Shown here: positions 27,064 through 36,575 of the stretch, piece after piece
How positions within the stretch are numbered: the first letter of the stretch is position 1
Layout of the letters: each line of letters opens with the position of its first letter
Source of the DNA: Competibacter_A sp037045535
GTDB lineage: Bacteria > Pseudomonadota > Gammaproteobacteria > Competibacterales > Competibacteraceae
Assembly: GCA_037045535.1 (NCBI GenBank)
Contig: JBAOHI010000073.1
Location: forward strand, 310,001 to 374,000
Length of the DNA stretch: 64,000 bases
Direction of reading: 5' to 3'
Program-made: the position numbers and the translations under genes
The notes under the pieces: model-generated
The model's database searches: none
Seen by the model: only the letters and a program-made list of their open reading frames with translations
What the model was told of the DNA's origin: nothing

Positions 27064-28443
27064 ATGCGGCTCTCTCTCTTGCTCACCCTGATCCTGTTGA
27101 GCATCGGCGGTTACTATCTGGGTCGCCGACGCGCCTTCGCGGTCGCGGGTGGTCACATCCGTCACCTGCATTCCCTGCCCAGCTTTTACGGTTCCTACGC
27201 AGCGCTGTGGTGCGGGCTGCCAGCGCTGATCGTGTTTGCGCTTTGGATCGTTCTGCAACCGAACGTCATCACCGATCTGGTCGTGGCCGGAATGCCGCCC
27301 GAACTGCGCAATCTGCCACCGGATCGATTAAATCTGGCAATTAACGATCTTAAGAATCTAGTCAGCGGCAACATTGTCTCCAGCGCGCCCGATCCGGCTA
27401 TGCTCGCGGCCGCCGACCACTACCGAAATTTGCAAGTCATCGGCAACGCCTCGCTGTGGGTCGTGGCTCTGACCCTGGCCATCGCCGGTATCATCCATGC
27501 CTGGCGTTCGATTTCACCGACGCTGCGCGCCCGCAACCGGGTTGAGCGCGTCATCGATCTATTCCTGATCATCAGTTCGACCGTGGCGATCTTCACCACC
27601 ATCGGCATCGTGCTGTCGGTCGTATTCGAATCGATCCTGTTCTTTCACAAAGTGCCGATCACCGAGTTTCTATTCGGTTTGCAGTGGAGCCCGCAGACGG
27701 CGCTGCGCGCCGATCAGGTTGGCTCTTCGGGGGCGTTCGGTTCGGTGCCCCTGTTCACGGGCACCCTGCTGATTTCCGGCATCGCCATGCTGGTCGCCGT
27801 GCCTATTGGTCTGATGTCGGCACTGTTTCTGTCCGAGTACGCTACTCCGAGATTCCGCGCTATCGCCAAGCCAGCCCTGGAAATCCTCGCCGGTATCCCG
27901 ACCGTGGTCTACGGCTTCTTTGCCGCCTTGACCGTGGCGCCGCTGATCCGCCAAATCGGCACGGCCCTGGGCCTGCATGTCGCCTCGGAAAGCGCCTTGG
28001 CTGCCGGGCTGGTCATGGGCATCATGATCATCCCGTTCGTCTCCTCCCTGTCGGATGACGTGATCAATGCCGTGCCGCAGTCGATGCGCGATGGTTCCTA
28101 CGCGCTGGGGGCAACCCGGTCGGAAACCATCAAGCGGGTCTTACTGCCCGCCGCCTTGCCCGGCATCGTTGGCAGTATTTTGCTGGCGGTCTCCCGCGCC
28201 ATCGGCGAAACCATGATCGTGGTGATGGCCGCCGGGCTATCGGCCAACCTGACCGCCAATCCGCTGGCGGCGGTGACCACGGTTACGGTGCAGATCGTGA
28301 CCCTGCTGACCGGCGATCAAGAGTTCGATAGCGCCAAGACCCTGGCGGCCTTTGCGTTAGGCTTGCTGTTATTTACGGTCACCTTGATTCTCAACGTCAT
28401 CGCCCTGCATGTGGTGCGCAAATATCGCGAGCAGTACGAATGA
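27064..28443 (+). CDS. pstC: Phosphate ABC transporter permease PstC
   Basis: A 459-aa inner-membrane permease, longer than the enteric protein (about 320 aa) because of an extra N-terminal part with a periplasmic loop, as in pseudomonads. At least eight hydrophobic segments are visible. The permease core has GSVPLFTGTLLISGIAMLVA, LSEYATPRFRAIAKPALEIL and the EAA-type loop YALGATRSETIKRVLLPAAL. It overlaps pstA by 4 nt (ATGA). Confidence 0.95.
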   Translation: MRLSLLLTLILLSIGGYYLGRRRAFAVAGGHIRHLHSLPSFYGSYAALWCGLPALIVFALWIVLQPNVITDLVVAGMPPELRNLPPDRLNLAINDLKNLVSGNIVSSAPDPAMLAAADHYRNLQVIGNASLWVVALTLAIAGIIHAWRSISPTLRARNRVERVIDLFLIISSTVAIFTTIGIVLSVVFESILFFHKVPITEFLFGLQWSPQTALRADQVGSSGAFGSVPLFTGTLLISGIAMLVAVPIGLMSALFLSEYATPRFRAIAKPALEILAGIPTVVYGFFAALTVAPLIRQIGTALGLHVASESALAAGLVMGIMIIPFVSSLSDDVINAVPQSMRDGSYALGATRSETIKRVLLPAALPGIVGSILLAVSRAIGETMIVVMAAGLSANLTANPLAAVTTVTVQIVTLLTGDQEFDSAKTLAAFALGLLLFTVTLILNVIALHVVRKYREQYE

Positions 28444-29762
28444 GCACACACAAACCAACCGTCCATCCCGGCTCGACCCGGCCCGAGCGCGATATCAAGA
28501 CCATCGTCAACGCCAGTCTCGCGCGCCGAAATGCCGCCGAACGCCGCTTCCGCTGGTATGGCCTGATTGCCATCGGCTTGGGCTTGACCTTCGTGGTGCT
28601 GATGTTCAGCAATATCATCGGCAGGGGCTATCCTGCCTTCTGGCAGGCCTATATCCAGATCCCGATCACGTTCGATCCCGCTGTGATCGACCCGGACGGC
28701 CAGCGCGATCCGCGGGCGTTGGCCAACGCCGATTATGCCGCCCTGGTTCGCGCTGGGATGCGCCAGTTGTTTCCTGACGTGCAAGGGCGGCAGGAATTGC
28801 GCGCGCTCTACGGGCTGACCAGCTCGGACGCAGCCTTCGAGTTACAAACGCGGGTCCAGCAGAACCCCAAACTGATCGGCATGGAACAGGAGGTCTGGTT
28901 GCTGGCCAGCGCCACGGTGGATACCTTCATCAAGGGTAACATCAACCGCGCACTCGACGAATCCGAGCGACCGATCAAGGACAACCAGATCGAGTGGATC
29001 GACAAGCTGCAAACCACGGGCAAAATCGAGAAACAATTCAACTCGATCTTGTTTAGCAGAGGCGATTCCCGCGAACCGGAACAGGCCGGTATTCGCGGCG
29101 CTCTGATGGGTTCCCTCTTTACGCTGATGGTGACATTCCTACTGTCATTCCCCATCGGAGTGGCGACAGCGGTCTATCTGGAAGAATTCGCACCCAAGAA
29201 TCGCTGGACCGATCTGATCGAGGTCAATATCAACAATCTGGCGGCGGTGCCCTCCATCGTGTTCGGCTTGTTAGGGCTGGCGGTATTCATCAACTTCTTC
29301 GGTCTGCCCCGTTCCGCGCCGCTGGTCGGCGGGCTGGTGTTAAGCCTGATGACGCTGCCGGTCATCATCATCGCCGGCCGCGCTGCGCTGACTTCGGTGC
29401 CACCTTCCATCCGCGAAGCGGCCTTGGGCATGGGAGCCTCCAAGCTGCAAACGGTCGGACACCATGTCTTGCCGTTGGCCATGCCCGGTATGTTAACCGG
29501 CTCCATCATCGGCATGGCTCGCGCCCTGGGCGAATCGGCTCCCCTGCTGATGATTGGCATGGTCGCCTTCATCGTGGATGTGCCCAAGAGTTTCCTGGAT
29601 CCCGCCACAGTCCTGCCAGTACAGATCTACCTCTGGTCCGACCTGCCGGAGCGGGCATTTGTGGAGCGGACCTCGGCTGCGATCATGGTGCTGCTGGCCT
29701 TCATGATCCTGATGAACGGCTTGGCCATTGTCCTGCGCAAACGGTTCGAACGGCGCTGGTAG
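28440..29762 (+). CDS. pstA: Phosphate ABC transporter permease PstA
   Basis: A 440-aa permease, again longer than the enteric form because of a DUF3333-like N-terminal region (about residues 25-215) containing one transmembrane segment (WYGLIAIGLGLTFVVLMFS) and a large periplasmic loop. The permease core begins near 220 (GALMGSLFTLMVTFLLSFPI) with LEEFAPKNRWTDLIEVNINN and the EAA loop AALGMGASKLQTVGHHVLPL. It pairs with PstC to form the channel. Confidence 0.95.
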   Translation: MSTHKPTVHPGSTRPERDIKTIVNASLARRNAAERRFRWYGLIAIGLGLTFVVLMFSNIIGRGYPAFWQAYIQIPITFDPAVIDPDGQRDPRALANADYAALVRAGMRQLFPDVQGRQELRALYGLTSSDAAFELQTRVQQNPKLIGMEQEVWLLASATVDTFIKGNINRALDESERPIKDNQIEWIDKLQTTGKIEKQFNSILFSRGDSREPEQAGIRGALMGSLFTLMVTFLLSFPIGVATAVYLEEFAPKNRWTDLIEVNINNLAAVPSIVFGLLGLAVFINFFGLPRSAPLVGGLVLSLMTLPVIIIAGRAALTSVPPSIREAALGMGASKLQTVGHHVLPLAMPGMLTGSIIGMARALGESAPLLMIGMVAFIVDVPKSFLDPATVLPVQIYLWSDLPERAFVERTSAAIMVLLAFMILMNGLAIVLRKRFERRW

Positions 29763-29815
29763 AATTCGCCCCACCGAGACCCGCACACAACTCCTTCAAG
29801 AGGATTCGCCCCGTC

Positions 29816-30706
29816 ATGAGCACGACCGCCATCCAAACCAAAGCCGCCCTGGACGGCGGCCAGACTCCGGCCGTCGAAACCCGCGAGCAATCCAGCACCG
29901 GGATCGCCGATTACAACAACCGGCAAACCGTTGGCAAGATCAAGGTAGAAAACCCCAAAATGATCTGCCAGGGCGTCGACGTCCATTACGGCGCGAAACA
30001 GGCGATCAAAAACGTAAGCCTCGATATCGGCGCCAACGAGGTGATCGCCTTCATCGGCCCGTCCGGCTGTGGCAAATCCACTTTCCTGCGCTGTCTGAAC
30101 CGGATGAACGATACCATCCCGATCTGCCGCGTCACCGGGCAAATCAAATTGGATGACGAAGACATTTACGACAAGATCGTCGATGTGGTGCAACTGCGGG
30201 CACGGGTCGGCATGGTGTTCCAAAAACCCAACCCCTTCCCAAAATCCATTTACGAAAATGTCGCCTACGGGCCGCGCATTCACGGCATGGTCAACACCAA
30301 GGCCGAACTGGATGAGTTGGTCCGCAACAGCCTGGAGCGGGCCGGCCTGATCAAGGAAGTCGAAAAGCGGATGAATGAACCGGGCACTAGCCTGTCCGGC
30401 GGACAGCAACAACGGCTGTGTATCGCCCGCGCCATCGCAGTCAACCCCGAGGTGATTCTGATGGACGAGCCTTGCTCGGCGCTAGACCCCATCGCCACCG
30501 CGAAGATCGAGGAATTGATCGACGAGCTGCGAGAGAATTACACTATCGTCATTGTCACCCACTCCATGCAGCAAGCAGCGCGCGTGTCCCAGCGTACTGC
30601 CTATTTCCATCTAGGCGATCTGATCGAGGTTGGTGACACAGATCAGATCTTCACCAATCCCCGCCATAAGCTGACCGAGGATTACATCACGGGCCGCTTT
30701 GGCTGA
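29816..30706 (+). CDS. pstB: Phosphate ABC transporter ATPase PstB
   Basis: A 296-aa ATPase that powers phosphate uptake. Walker A FIGPSGCGKSTFLRCLNRMN, the Q-loop region VFQKPNPFPKSIYENVAYGP, signature TSLSGGQQQRLCIARAIA, Walker B VILMDEPCSALDPIATAKIE and the switch His in VIVTHSMQQAARVS are all present. An N-terminal tail of about 45 residues precedes the ATPase fold; a later ATG at 29960 would give a shorter form. Confidence 0.96.
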   Translation: MSTTAIQTKAALDGGQTPAVETREQSSTGIADYNNRQTVGKIKVENPKMICQGVDVHYGAKQAIKNVSLDIGANEVIAFIGPSGCGKSTFLRCLNRMNDTIPICRVTGQIKLDDEDIYDKIVDVVQLRARVGMVFQKPNPFPKSIYENVAYGPRIHGMVNTKAELDELVRNSLERAGLIKEVEKRMNEPGTSLSGGQQQRLCIARAIAVNPEVILMDEPCSALDPIATAKIEELIDELRENYTIVIVTHSMQQAARVSQRTAYFHLGDLIEVGDTDQIFTNPRHKLTEDYITGRFG

Positions 30707-30745
30707 CCCTGACCGTTTCCTCGCCTCTCGACCGGAGTACCGACG

Positions 30746-31486
30746 ATGCCCATCAGTCAAGAAGCCCATACCGTCAAGCAGTTCGACGTGCAGCTCGCCA
30801 ACCTCCGCAACATGGTGCTGGAAATGGGCGGGCTGGTCGAGGATCAGATCCAGCGCGCTGTTGCGGCGCTGGATGAGGAAAACATCGCTGCCTCGCGCGA
30901 GGTGATTGCGCGCGACCGGCTCATCAACGGCCTACAAGTCAAGGCCGACGAGGATTGCGTGAGCATGATCGCCTTGCGCCAGCCACTCGGCAGCGATTTG
31001 CGGATGATCATGTCCTTAATCAACACGGTGACCGACCTGGAGCGCATCGGTGACGGCGCCAAGAAAATCGCCCGGATGACGCTCCAGATTTACGACAGCG
31101 CCAATAGCCCACCCAGTGCCAAGCTGCTGCGCGACGTGCGACCGATGGCGGAACTCGCTGGCAATATGCTACACGATTGTCTGGACGCGCTGGCCCGGCT
31201 GGACGTGGACAAGGCGCTGGCCATCATTAACAGTGACGACGAGCTGGATCAGGAATTTCAGTCCGCGTTGCGGCGACTGATCACTTATATGATGGAAGAT
31301 CCGCGCACAATCGGCCACGCCATCAACGTCCTGTTCATCATCAAGGCGCTGGAGCGGATCGGCGACCATTGCAAGAACATCGCCGAACACATCGTTTATC
31401 TAGTGGAAGGGAAAAATATCCAAAAGCGCCGCAATCTCGACGTACACACGATCGTCGCGCTTGCGCAAGAGAAAACGGAGCAATGA
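30746..31486 (+). CDS. phoU: Phosphate signalling regulator PhoU
   Basis: A 246-aa PhoU with two repeated three-helix PhoU domains (about residues 20-110 and 125-225), each with the E/DxxxD metal-binding helices, visible in LINTVTDLERIGDGAKKIAR and IIKALERIGDHCKNIAEHIV. PhoU links the Pst transporter to the PhoR-PhoB kinase pair and limits phosphate uptake. Last gene of the pst unit; PhoR/PhoB are not in the window. Confidence 0.96.
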   Translation: MPISQEAHTVKQFDVQLANLRNMVLEMGGLVEDQIQRAVAALDEENIAASREVIARDRLINGLQVKADEDCVSMIALRQPLGSDLRMIMSLINTVTDLERIGDGAKKIARMTLQIYDSANSPPSAKLLRDVRPMAELAGNMLHDCLDALARLDVDKALAIINSDDELDQEFQSALRRLITYMMEDPRTIGHAINVLFIIKALERIGDHCKNIAEHIVYLVEGKNIQKRRNLDVHTIVALAQEKTEQ

Positions 31487-31526
31487 AAGTCCGCGCGTAA
31501 AACTCTTCCTTCCATCGGGCGAAGGG

Positions 31527-31582
31527 CCGTGGATCAAGGTTGGTTTTCAGCCACCCAACGCCTCGCCCCGCCTCCTCCACGG
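31527..31582. terminator. Candidate shared terminator hairpin between phoU and DUF1028 gene
   Basis: CCGTGGA (31527-31533) and TCCACGG (31576-31582) can pair around a smaller GTTGG/CCAAC hairpin, between two converging genes. There is no clear T run, so this is only a candidate. Confidence 0.35.
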
Positions 31583-31626
31583 ACCGATAGAATTTAGCGC
31601 GGGCAGTCCCTATTCCCGACTCTCCC

Positions 31627-32511
31627 CTATCTGTCCCGACCGGGCGTGGTCAACCAAAGCGCGTGCTTCCGGCGCATATCCGCCAGCACTTCCAGATCGA
31701 TCAGATCGTCACCGCGAATGCGTTCATCGTAGTTTTCCCAGCCCATGAAATCGCGCAGCGCCTTGAGTGTCGCTTCGTCGCATAGCCCGGTCGCGGCACC
31801 TTTGTAAAAGCCACGCGCGTGCATCATTTGCTGAAGCTCGTTGGCGATGGCGGCATCAATGGGGACAAGCTGAGCGGGATCACTGCGGAAATAGGTTAAC
31901 CGGTGAATCGCGTACAGACGTTCCAGCTCGGCGATGGGGGTTGGATGGTCATACACCGAGATATCGACATAGCGGTCATCGAATCCACCGTACCCCCCTC
32001 CAGCCCGCACCACCACCAGCGCCGCCGATTGCTGACCGCGCCGGTCGCCGCCACCGGCCTGGCCGGCTTGCAGGGCCGCTAGCAACCGCTCGGCCAGCGA
32101 TCCCCCGGCGTCTTCAAATCCTCGCACCATACCCGCCACCACGCCCGACCCGGCCAGCGTATTGCCTTGAGCGGCACAACAGACACCTTGCGCGTCGCCG
32201 GCCCAGTCGAAGCAATGCGCACCAGTAAAACTAGCGGTACGGCCTCGGGCGTCGATGATCCCGACTTGGCGGTAATCACGCTGCTCGTCACCGCCGGTCA
32301 AGATATCCACCGCCTGCTGGGGCGAAGCGCCACTCTCTAACAACGCCAAACCGCGCGGGCCGTAACTGGTGTTGCAATACGATTGCGTCGCCACCGCCCC
32401 CACGCCAGCCTTGGCGAACGGGATGGAAACACCCACATTGGGGAATTTGGATTGCACGGCTACGCCCAAATCACCGTTGGCGGGATCGAAAGCAACGATG
32501 GAAAACGTCAT
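31627..32511 (-). CDS. DUF1028 Ntn-hydrolase-like protein
   Basis: A 294-aa protein starting MTFSIVAFDPANGDLGVAVQ, the N-terminus of the DUF1028 family, placed in the Ntn-hydrolase fold superfamily. Family motifs ATQSYCNTSYGPRGLALLES, QVGIIDARGRTASFTGAHCF and AAQGNTLAGSGVVAGM are clear. The C-terminal 70 residues (from about 220) look like the small peptidoglycan-binding-type domain often appended to these proteins. No signal peptide is seen. Enzymatic activity is unknown. A terminator for the upstream two-component operon lies just before its start. Confidence 0.85.
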   Translation of the reverse strand: MTFSIVAFDPANGDLGVAVQSKFPNVGVSIPFAKAGVGAVATQSYCNTSYGPRGLALLESGASPQQAVDILTGGDEQRDYRQVGIIDARGRTASFTGAHCFDWAGDAQGVCCAAQGNTLAGSGVVAGMVRGFEDAGGSLAERLLAALQAGQAGGGDRRGQQSAALVVVRAGGGYGGFDDRYVDISVYDHPTPIAELERLYAIHRLTYFRSDPAQLVPIDAAIANELQQMMHARGFYKGAATGLCDEATLKALRDFMGWENYDERIRGDDLIDLEVLADMRRKHALWLTTPGRDR

Positions 32512-32574
32512 GGCGCATCCTCAAGAAAAAGAGAGTGGATTTGGGACAAACAGGCGGTCACGGAATAAAAAAGC

Positions 32575-32601
32575 GAAAAACCGAGACAGGTCAAACTCGG
32601 T
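32575..32601 (-). terminator. Terminator after the sigma-54 response-regulator gene
   Basis: On the minus strand ACCGAG (32601-32596) pairs with CTCGGT (32585-32580) around a 10-nt loop, followed by TTTTT at 32579-32575 and further T-rich sequence. It ends the leftward peptide/two-component unit and separates it from the DUF1028 gene. Confidence 0.7.
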
Positions 32602-32675
32602 TCAGATGGCAAGTACCTTCGAAGTCGAGGCCGCACCTCCGTGTTCGAAACAATACCATTTGCGATCACATTCGG

Positions 32676-34103
32676 TCATTCAGCGACGCTTGGCTCTTCA
32701 CCACCCTGAACGCCAGAATACTGAATACCGTAATATCTCATGCGGCGCCATAAGGTAGTGCGGCTCATCCCCATATCCTTGGCCACAAAATTATGCTTAC
32801 CGTGATAAAGATCAAGCAGGCGAATGATTTCGGCACGCTCGATCTGCTCCATCCGAATACCCAACGCTGGATTAAAATTAGGTTGAGGGAGCCACTCACC
32901 GATTTCAATCTGAGAACCAGAACTCAATAGCATCGCTCGTTCGATCAGATTCTCTAATTCCCGAACGTTACCAGGAAAATGGTAACCGCTCAACTCACTA
33001 ATCACTTCATCACTAAACTTCGTAACCGGCGTACGAATCCGTTTGCTGAGTTTCTTCAAGCAGAACTCGGCCAACAACGGGATATCTTCCAGCCGCTCGC
33101 GCAGCGGAGGGATATGAATGGGGAACACATTGATGCGATGAAACAAGTCAGACCGAAAGCGATTATTTTGAATTTCTATGCCCAGATCCTTATTGGTCGC
33201 CGCAACAATGCGTACATCGGATTGTCGGTAGGTGCTATCGCCAACTCGCCGGAATTTTCCATCCTGAAGAACCTGCAGGAGCTTTACCTGAAGCAGAGGA
33301 CTCATCTCGCTGATCTCATCCAGAAAAACCGTTCCGCCATCAGCAACTTCGAACAGCCCTTTCTTATCCTTTATAGCCCCGGTAAATGCGCCTCGACTAT
33401 GACCGAACAGTTCGCTTTCCAAAAGCGATTCGGGTAAAGCCCCACAATTTTGCTCGACAAACAATTTGTCCTTGCGCGGCCCATTGTAGTGAATATATCG
33501 AGCGAGCAAGGTTTTTCCGGTACCCGTCTCACCGGTTAGCAGCACGGTAGAAGGTACATTGATAACCCTAGCCACTAGAGCGAAGACACGCTGCATGGCG
33601 GGGCTATGCCCGATGACTTCATTAAACTGCAAGTTCTGATGAAGCTCTTTTCGTATCAGTATATTTTCATCCTGCAGCCTGTCATTCGCGGCTTGAAGTT
33701 CCTTCAGTAGCCGTTGGTTCTCAATGGTCAACTCATAGCTTTCCAGCGCACGTTTGACGACAATTTTGAGTTCCTGCCGCTCCCAAGGCTTAGTGACATA
33801 CTGATAAATGTGGCCCTTATTAATAGATTGGATAAGCGCGGCAGTATCAGTATAACCGGTTAAAATAATACGAATCGCTAGCGGATTAATAACAATGGCC
33901 TTCTGCAAAAATTCAACACCTGTCATCTCCGGCATCCGTTGATCACAAATGATCAGCGCAATCTCCTTTTTTTCCAGAATGCCCAATGCTTCCAAACCGC
34001 TACGGGCGGTAAAAACCTCATAATCATCTTCAAAAGTCAGAGCCAGGGTCCGGAGAATATCTTTCTCGTCGTCTACGATGAGCAGGTTATACCGTTGTTT
34101 CAT
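32676..34103 (-). CDS. Sigma-54-dependent response regulator (NtrC type)
   Basis: A 475-aa activator. The receiver domain (about 1-120) has the acidic pair IVDDEKDI and phospho-acceptor Asp54 in IICDQRMPEMTG, with the conserved Lys in YVTKPW. A short coiled linker follows, then an AAA+ domain with Walker A LLTGETGTGKTLLARYIH, the sigma-54 contact loop GAFTGA intact, and Walker B GGTVFLDEISEM. The C-terminal Fis-type helix-turn-helix is FVAKDMGMSRTTLWRRMRYY. The start MKQRYNLLIVDDE at 34103 overlaps the kinase stop by 17 nt, so kinase and regulator are a pair. Its likely target is the sigma-54-like promoter upstream of the FecR-TPR gene at about 42.06 kb. Confidence 0.94.
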   Translation of the reverse strand: MKQRYNLLIVDDEKDILRTLALTFEDDYEVFTARSGLEALGILEKKEIALIICDQRMPEMTGVEFLQKAIVINPLAIRIILTGYTDTAALIQSINKGHIYQYVTKPWERQELKIVVKRALESYELTIENQRLLKELQAANDRLQDENILIRKELHQNLQFNEVIGHSPAMQRVFALVARVINVPSTVLLTGETGTGKTLLARYIHYNGPRKDKLFVEQNCGALPESLLESELFGHSRGAFTGAIKDKKGLFEVADGGTVFLDEISEMSPLLQVKLLQVLQDGKFRRVGDSTYRQSDVRIVAATNKDLGIEIQNNRFRSDLFHRINVFPIHIPPLRERLEDIPLLAEFCLKKLSKRIRTPVTKFSDEVISELSGYHFPGNVRELENLIERAMLLSSGSQIEIGEWLPQPNFNPALGIRMEQIERAEIIRLLDLYHGKHNFVAKDMGMSRTTLWRRMRYYGIQYSGVQGGEEPSVAE

Positions 34104-36177
34104 GTGATCGTCCAGCTCGCGTGGATGCGTGAATAGGTAGCTCAACGGTGAACTCTGTTCCTTCATTTAGCTTGCTGGTCACCGAAATCTTGCCACCATG
34201 TTTTTGGATGATCCCATAAGTGATACTGAGCCCAAGACCCATGCCCCCACCTACGGATTTGGTCGTATAAAATGGATCGAATATTTTATCCAAGTCCTTG
34301 GCCAAAATACCGGCACCGCTATCCCTAATGACAATTTTGGCCCAATCACCTAAGGACTTCGTTTCGATCCATACTTCACCTTTACTTGGAATAGCTTGCG
34401 CAGCATTTTGCAACAAATTCATGAAGACCTGATTGATCTGGCTGGGGTAACACTCGACCTCTGGCAAATAACCATAATTTCGGTGAACAATAATTCGATC
34501 CTTGTATTCTCGCGATAGCAAATTGAGACTGGATTCGATGCCATTTTGTAAATTCGCCATCACTAAACCAACGTCATCGGTCCGAGAAAAGGTCCGTAAA
34601 TCCAAGACAATTTGTTTTACTCTTTCCGCCCCCGATCGACAACTGGCAGTTAACTCCCGCAATCTTGATACAATCGTATCGAATTTTACGACTTCCTTTT
34701 TTTCATCGCCACGACGGCACTTTTCTTCGTTGGAATCCTTATGTTCCGAATAGGCTAACACAACTTGGACAAGCTTGTCGGTATATTCTTCAATGAACTC
34801 CAAATTATTATGCACATAGCTAATTGGATTATTTAATTCATGAGCCACTCCCGCCACTAGCAGCCCTAAAGAAGCCATTTTTTCGGAATGAACGAGCTGA
34901 TCCTGGGTACGTGCCAAGGTATTGTACATTTCTGTCAGCTGTTGATTCCGTTCGCTCAGCTCCTGGTTTGCATCGGAAAGCTCCCGAGTCCGCTCGTCGA
35001 TTCGAGCGCTCAGGTTGCGATTCGCTTCTTCCAATAAAAGCCGACGTTCACGCTCCGCCATCAGGACGCGAGTCAACAAATAGCCGCTATAAACCAACCC
35101 CAGTCCGACGATACCAGAAATAACAGGTAGCCATACTGCCATTTTATTAAAAACCAAATGTGCTGTTAAAAGAAACATCCCCGCTATGATTCCCATCGCA
35201 ATCACGGCCAAGAGGGGACTCAACCTCGTCAAGATAAAACTGGCAATCAAAATTAAAACCAGTACCACTATAATTTGGACGGGCCTGCTCAATTCAGTTA
35301 TAAAACCCGTCCCCAAAAGATTACTGACAAGAGTCGCTTGAATCTCCACCCCAGCAATAGCGCCGCCTGACACCCAGGAATATGGCATGAGAAAAGTATC
35401 GCCTGACAGGTGTTGCGGTTCTGGAATCGTTTCCAATGAACGACCGACCAAGACAATCTTGTCTTGAAAGATACCGGGTGGCAACAGCCGTTCGTAATCG
35501 AGAGCCTGATAATAAGAAACGGTGTTAATCGTCCGAGGTGGACCCAGATAGTTGATCAATACATCCTTGGATAAATCCAGATTACTCAGCACTCTCCGCT
35601 CCGGCGCTGAGAGATACTTGCCAACGATTTGCAAAGCGAACGAAGAAAGACCAGGAGAAAGCAGCTTGGAACGTCGCACGATGCCATCGCCATCTACTGT
35701 GACGGTCGGGCTACCAACCGTAGCGACCTTGGCAAACGCAGGCAACGGGTCAATCCGGGTAGTAAGGCGAAATAAGGGATCATTCACGATGGCAAGAGCG
35801 CTCACCAGCACGGTGTTTCCAACGTCTTGCAGGGCATGCTCCAAAGCCAAGTCCTCCTCTTCCTCGGAAGGCTCCGCAAACAGCACATCAAATCCGATCA
35901 CTTTGGCACCAGCCTTGCTCAAGTGCCGGATCAACTCCGCGTGAATCCCACGCGGCCAAGGCCACTGACGCTTCATCTCGGCCATGGAGGGTTCATCGAT
36001 GGCCACAATTACGACCTGGTTGGGTGGCGATAACACGCCACGCAACACAAATAATAAATCCAGCCCTCTCAGTTCAAGTAGTGAGAAAAAGGAAAGATTA
36101 GTGAGGATCAGAGTCAGCACTGCTGCAACGATAGCAATCGGCAAACTCTTGGCCATTTGTGAAAGTATTATTGCCAT
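34087..36177 (-). CDS. CHASE2-domain sensor histidine kinase
   Basis: A 696-aa membrane kinase. One transmembrane helix near residues 12-34, an extracytoplasmic CHASE2 domain (about 40-300; LRGLDLLFVLRG, VVIVAIDEPSMAEMKRQWPW, GAKVIGFDVLFAEPS), then three transmembrane helices (about 305-380), a coiled coil, HisKA with the phospho-accepting His near 446 in VAGVAHELNNPISYVHNNLE and a HATPase domain (NLLQNAAQAIP, IRDSGAGIL, GGGMGLGLSITYGI). The CHASE2 signal is unknown. It lies after the cysteine-rich peptide gene with a hairpin between them, and overlaps its regulator. Confidence 0.93.
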   Translation of the reverse strand: MAIILSQMAKSLPIAIVAAVLTLILTNLSFFSLLELRGLDLLFVLRGVLSPPNQVVIVAIDEPSMAEMKRQWPWPRGIHAELIRHLSKAGAKVIGFDVLFAEPSEEEEDLALEHALQDVGNTVLVSALAIVNDPLFRLTTRIDPLPAFAKVATVGSPTVTVDGDGIVRRSKLLSPGLSSFALQIVGKYLSAPERRVLSNLDLSKDVLINYLGPPRTINTVSYYQALDYERLLPPGIFQDKIVLVGRSLETIPEPQHLSGDTFLMPYSWVSGGAIAGVEIQATLVSNLLGTGFITELSRPVQIIVVLVLILIASFILTRLSPLLAVIAMGIIAGMFLLTAHLVFNKMAVWLPVISGIVGLGLVYSGYLLTRVLMAERERRLLLEEANRNLSARIDERTRELSDANQELSERNQQLTEMYNTLARTQDQLVHSEKMASLGLLVAGVAHELNNPISYVHNNLEFIEEYTDKLVQVVLAYSEHKDSNEEKCRRGDEKKEVVKFDTIVSRLRELTASCRSGAERVKQIVLDLRTFSRTDDVGLVMANLQNGIESSLNLLSREYKDRIIVHRNYGYLPEVECYPSQINQVFMNLLQNAAQAIPSKGEVWIETKSLGDWAKIVIRDSGAGILAKDLDKIFDPFYTTKSVGGGMGLGLSITYGIIQKHGGKISVTSKLNEGTEFTVELPIHASTRAGRSHETTV

Positions 36178-36286
36178 CGGACTAATTCATCATGGCATCG
36201 ACATTCATGCTAATAAATGAGGAACTACGGAATTATTGATTTCATCTACCGAATCGATTTCTTACAAATTCAATACTATCGATCGC

Positions 36287-36318
36287 AGGCCGGGCTCCAC
36301 TAATATTGAACCCGGCCT
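36287..36318 (-). terminator. Stem-loop between peptide gene and kinase gene
   Basis: AGGCCGGG (36287-36294) pairs with CCCGGCCT (36311-36318), 16-nt loop, 13 nt after the peptide stop codon. No T run follows on the minus strand, so it may stabilise the peptide mRNA or attenuate rather than fully terminate. The same bases include a weak GG-N10-GC pattern that I do not call as a promoter. Confidence 0.5.
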
Positions 36319-36330
36319 ATCACATCAAAC

Positions 36331-36549
36331 CTAGCACGAACCACATGATATACCACATTTGAGAAAACCCCAGCAATCGCAGCAACAAAGACCGGGGTGC
36401 ATACTATCTGGCCAACATGCCTGTGGTAAAATGGGCGCACCAATTCGGTCCACCCCAAAAACATATCTTGCTCTGTTGGATTCCTTAGCGCTAGAAATCA
36501 CCATTTTATTGACAAGCGAATTTTCAGCAGTAAAACCCGGCATATTCAT
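36331..36549 (-). CDS. Cysteine-rich small peptide, candidate RiPP-like precursor
   Basis: A 72-aa peptide. The start MNMPGFTAENSLVNK was chosen because GGAGG lies 7 nt upstream; an open frame continues to a TTG at 36579. Residues 1-40 are polar and leader-like, with the PGFTAE motif that I recall at the start of many short uncharacterised proteobacterial peptides. Residues 45-72 hold eight cysteines in the order CWPDSMHPGLCCCDCWGF then LKCGISCGSC, ending in Cys. There is no signal peptide. It follows the PatG-C-like gene by 26 nt. I infer a precursor processed by the neighbouring subtilase; no substrate relation is proven. Alternatives: a metal-binding or structural small protein. Confidence 0.65.
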   Translation of the reverse strand: MNMPGFTAENSLVNKMVISSAKESNRARYVFGVDRIGAPILPQACWPDSMHPGLCCCDCWGFLKCGISCGSC

Positions 36550-36575
36550 CTTGATACCTCCAATCATTACCCGTT

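Noticed and set aside
36285..36299. GG-N10-GC pattern on the minus strand before the CHASE2 kinase, possible sigma-54 promoter
   Set aside because: It is made of the arms of the stem-loop at 36287-36318, the -12 is CTGCG, and there is no other support.
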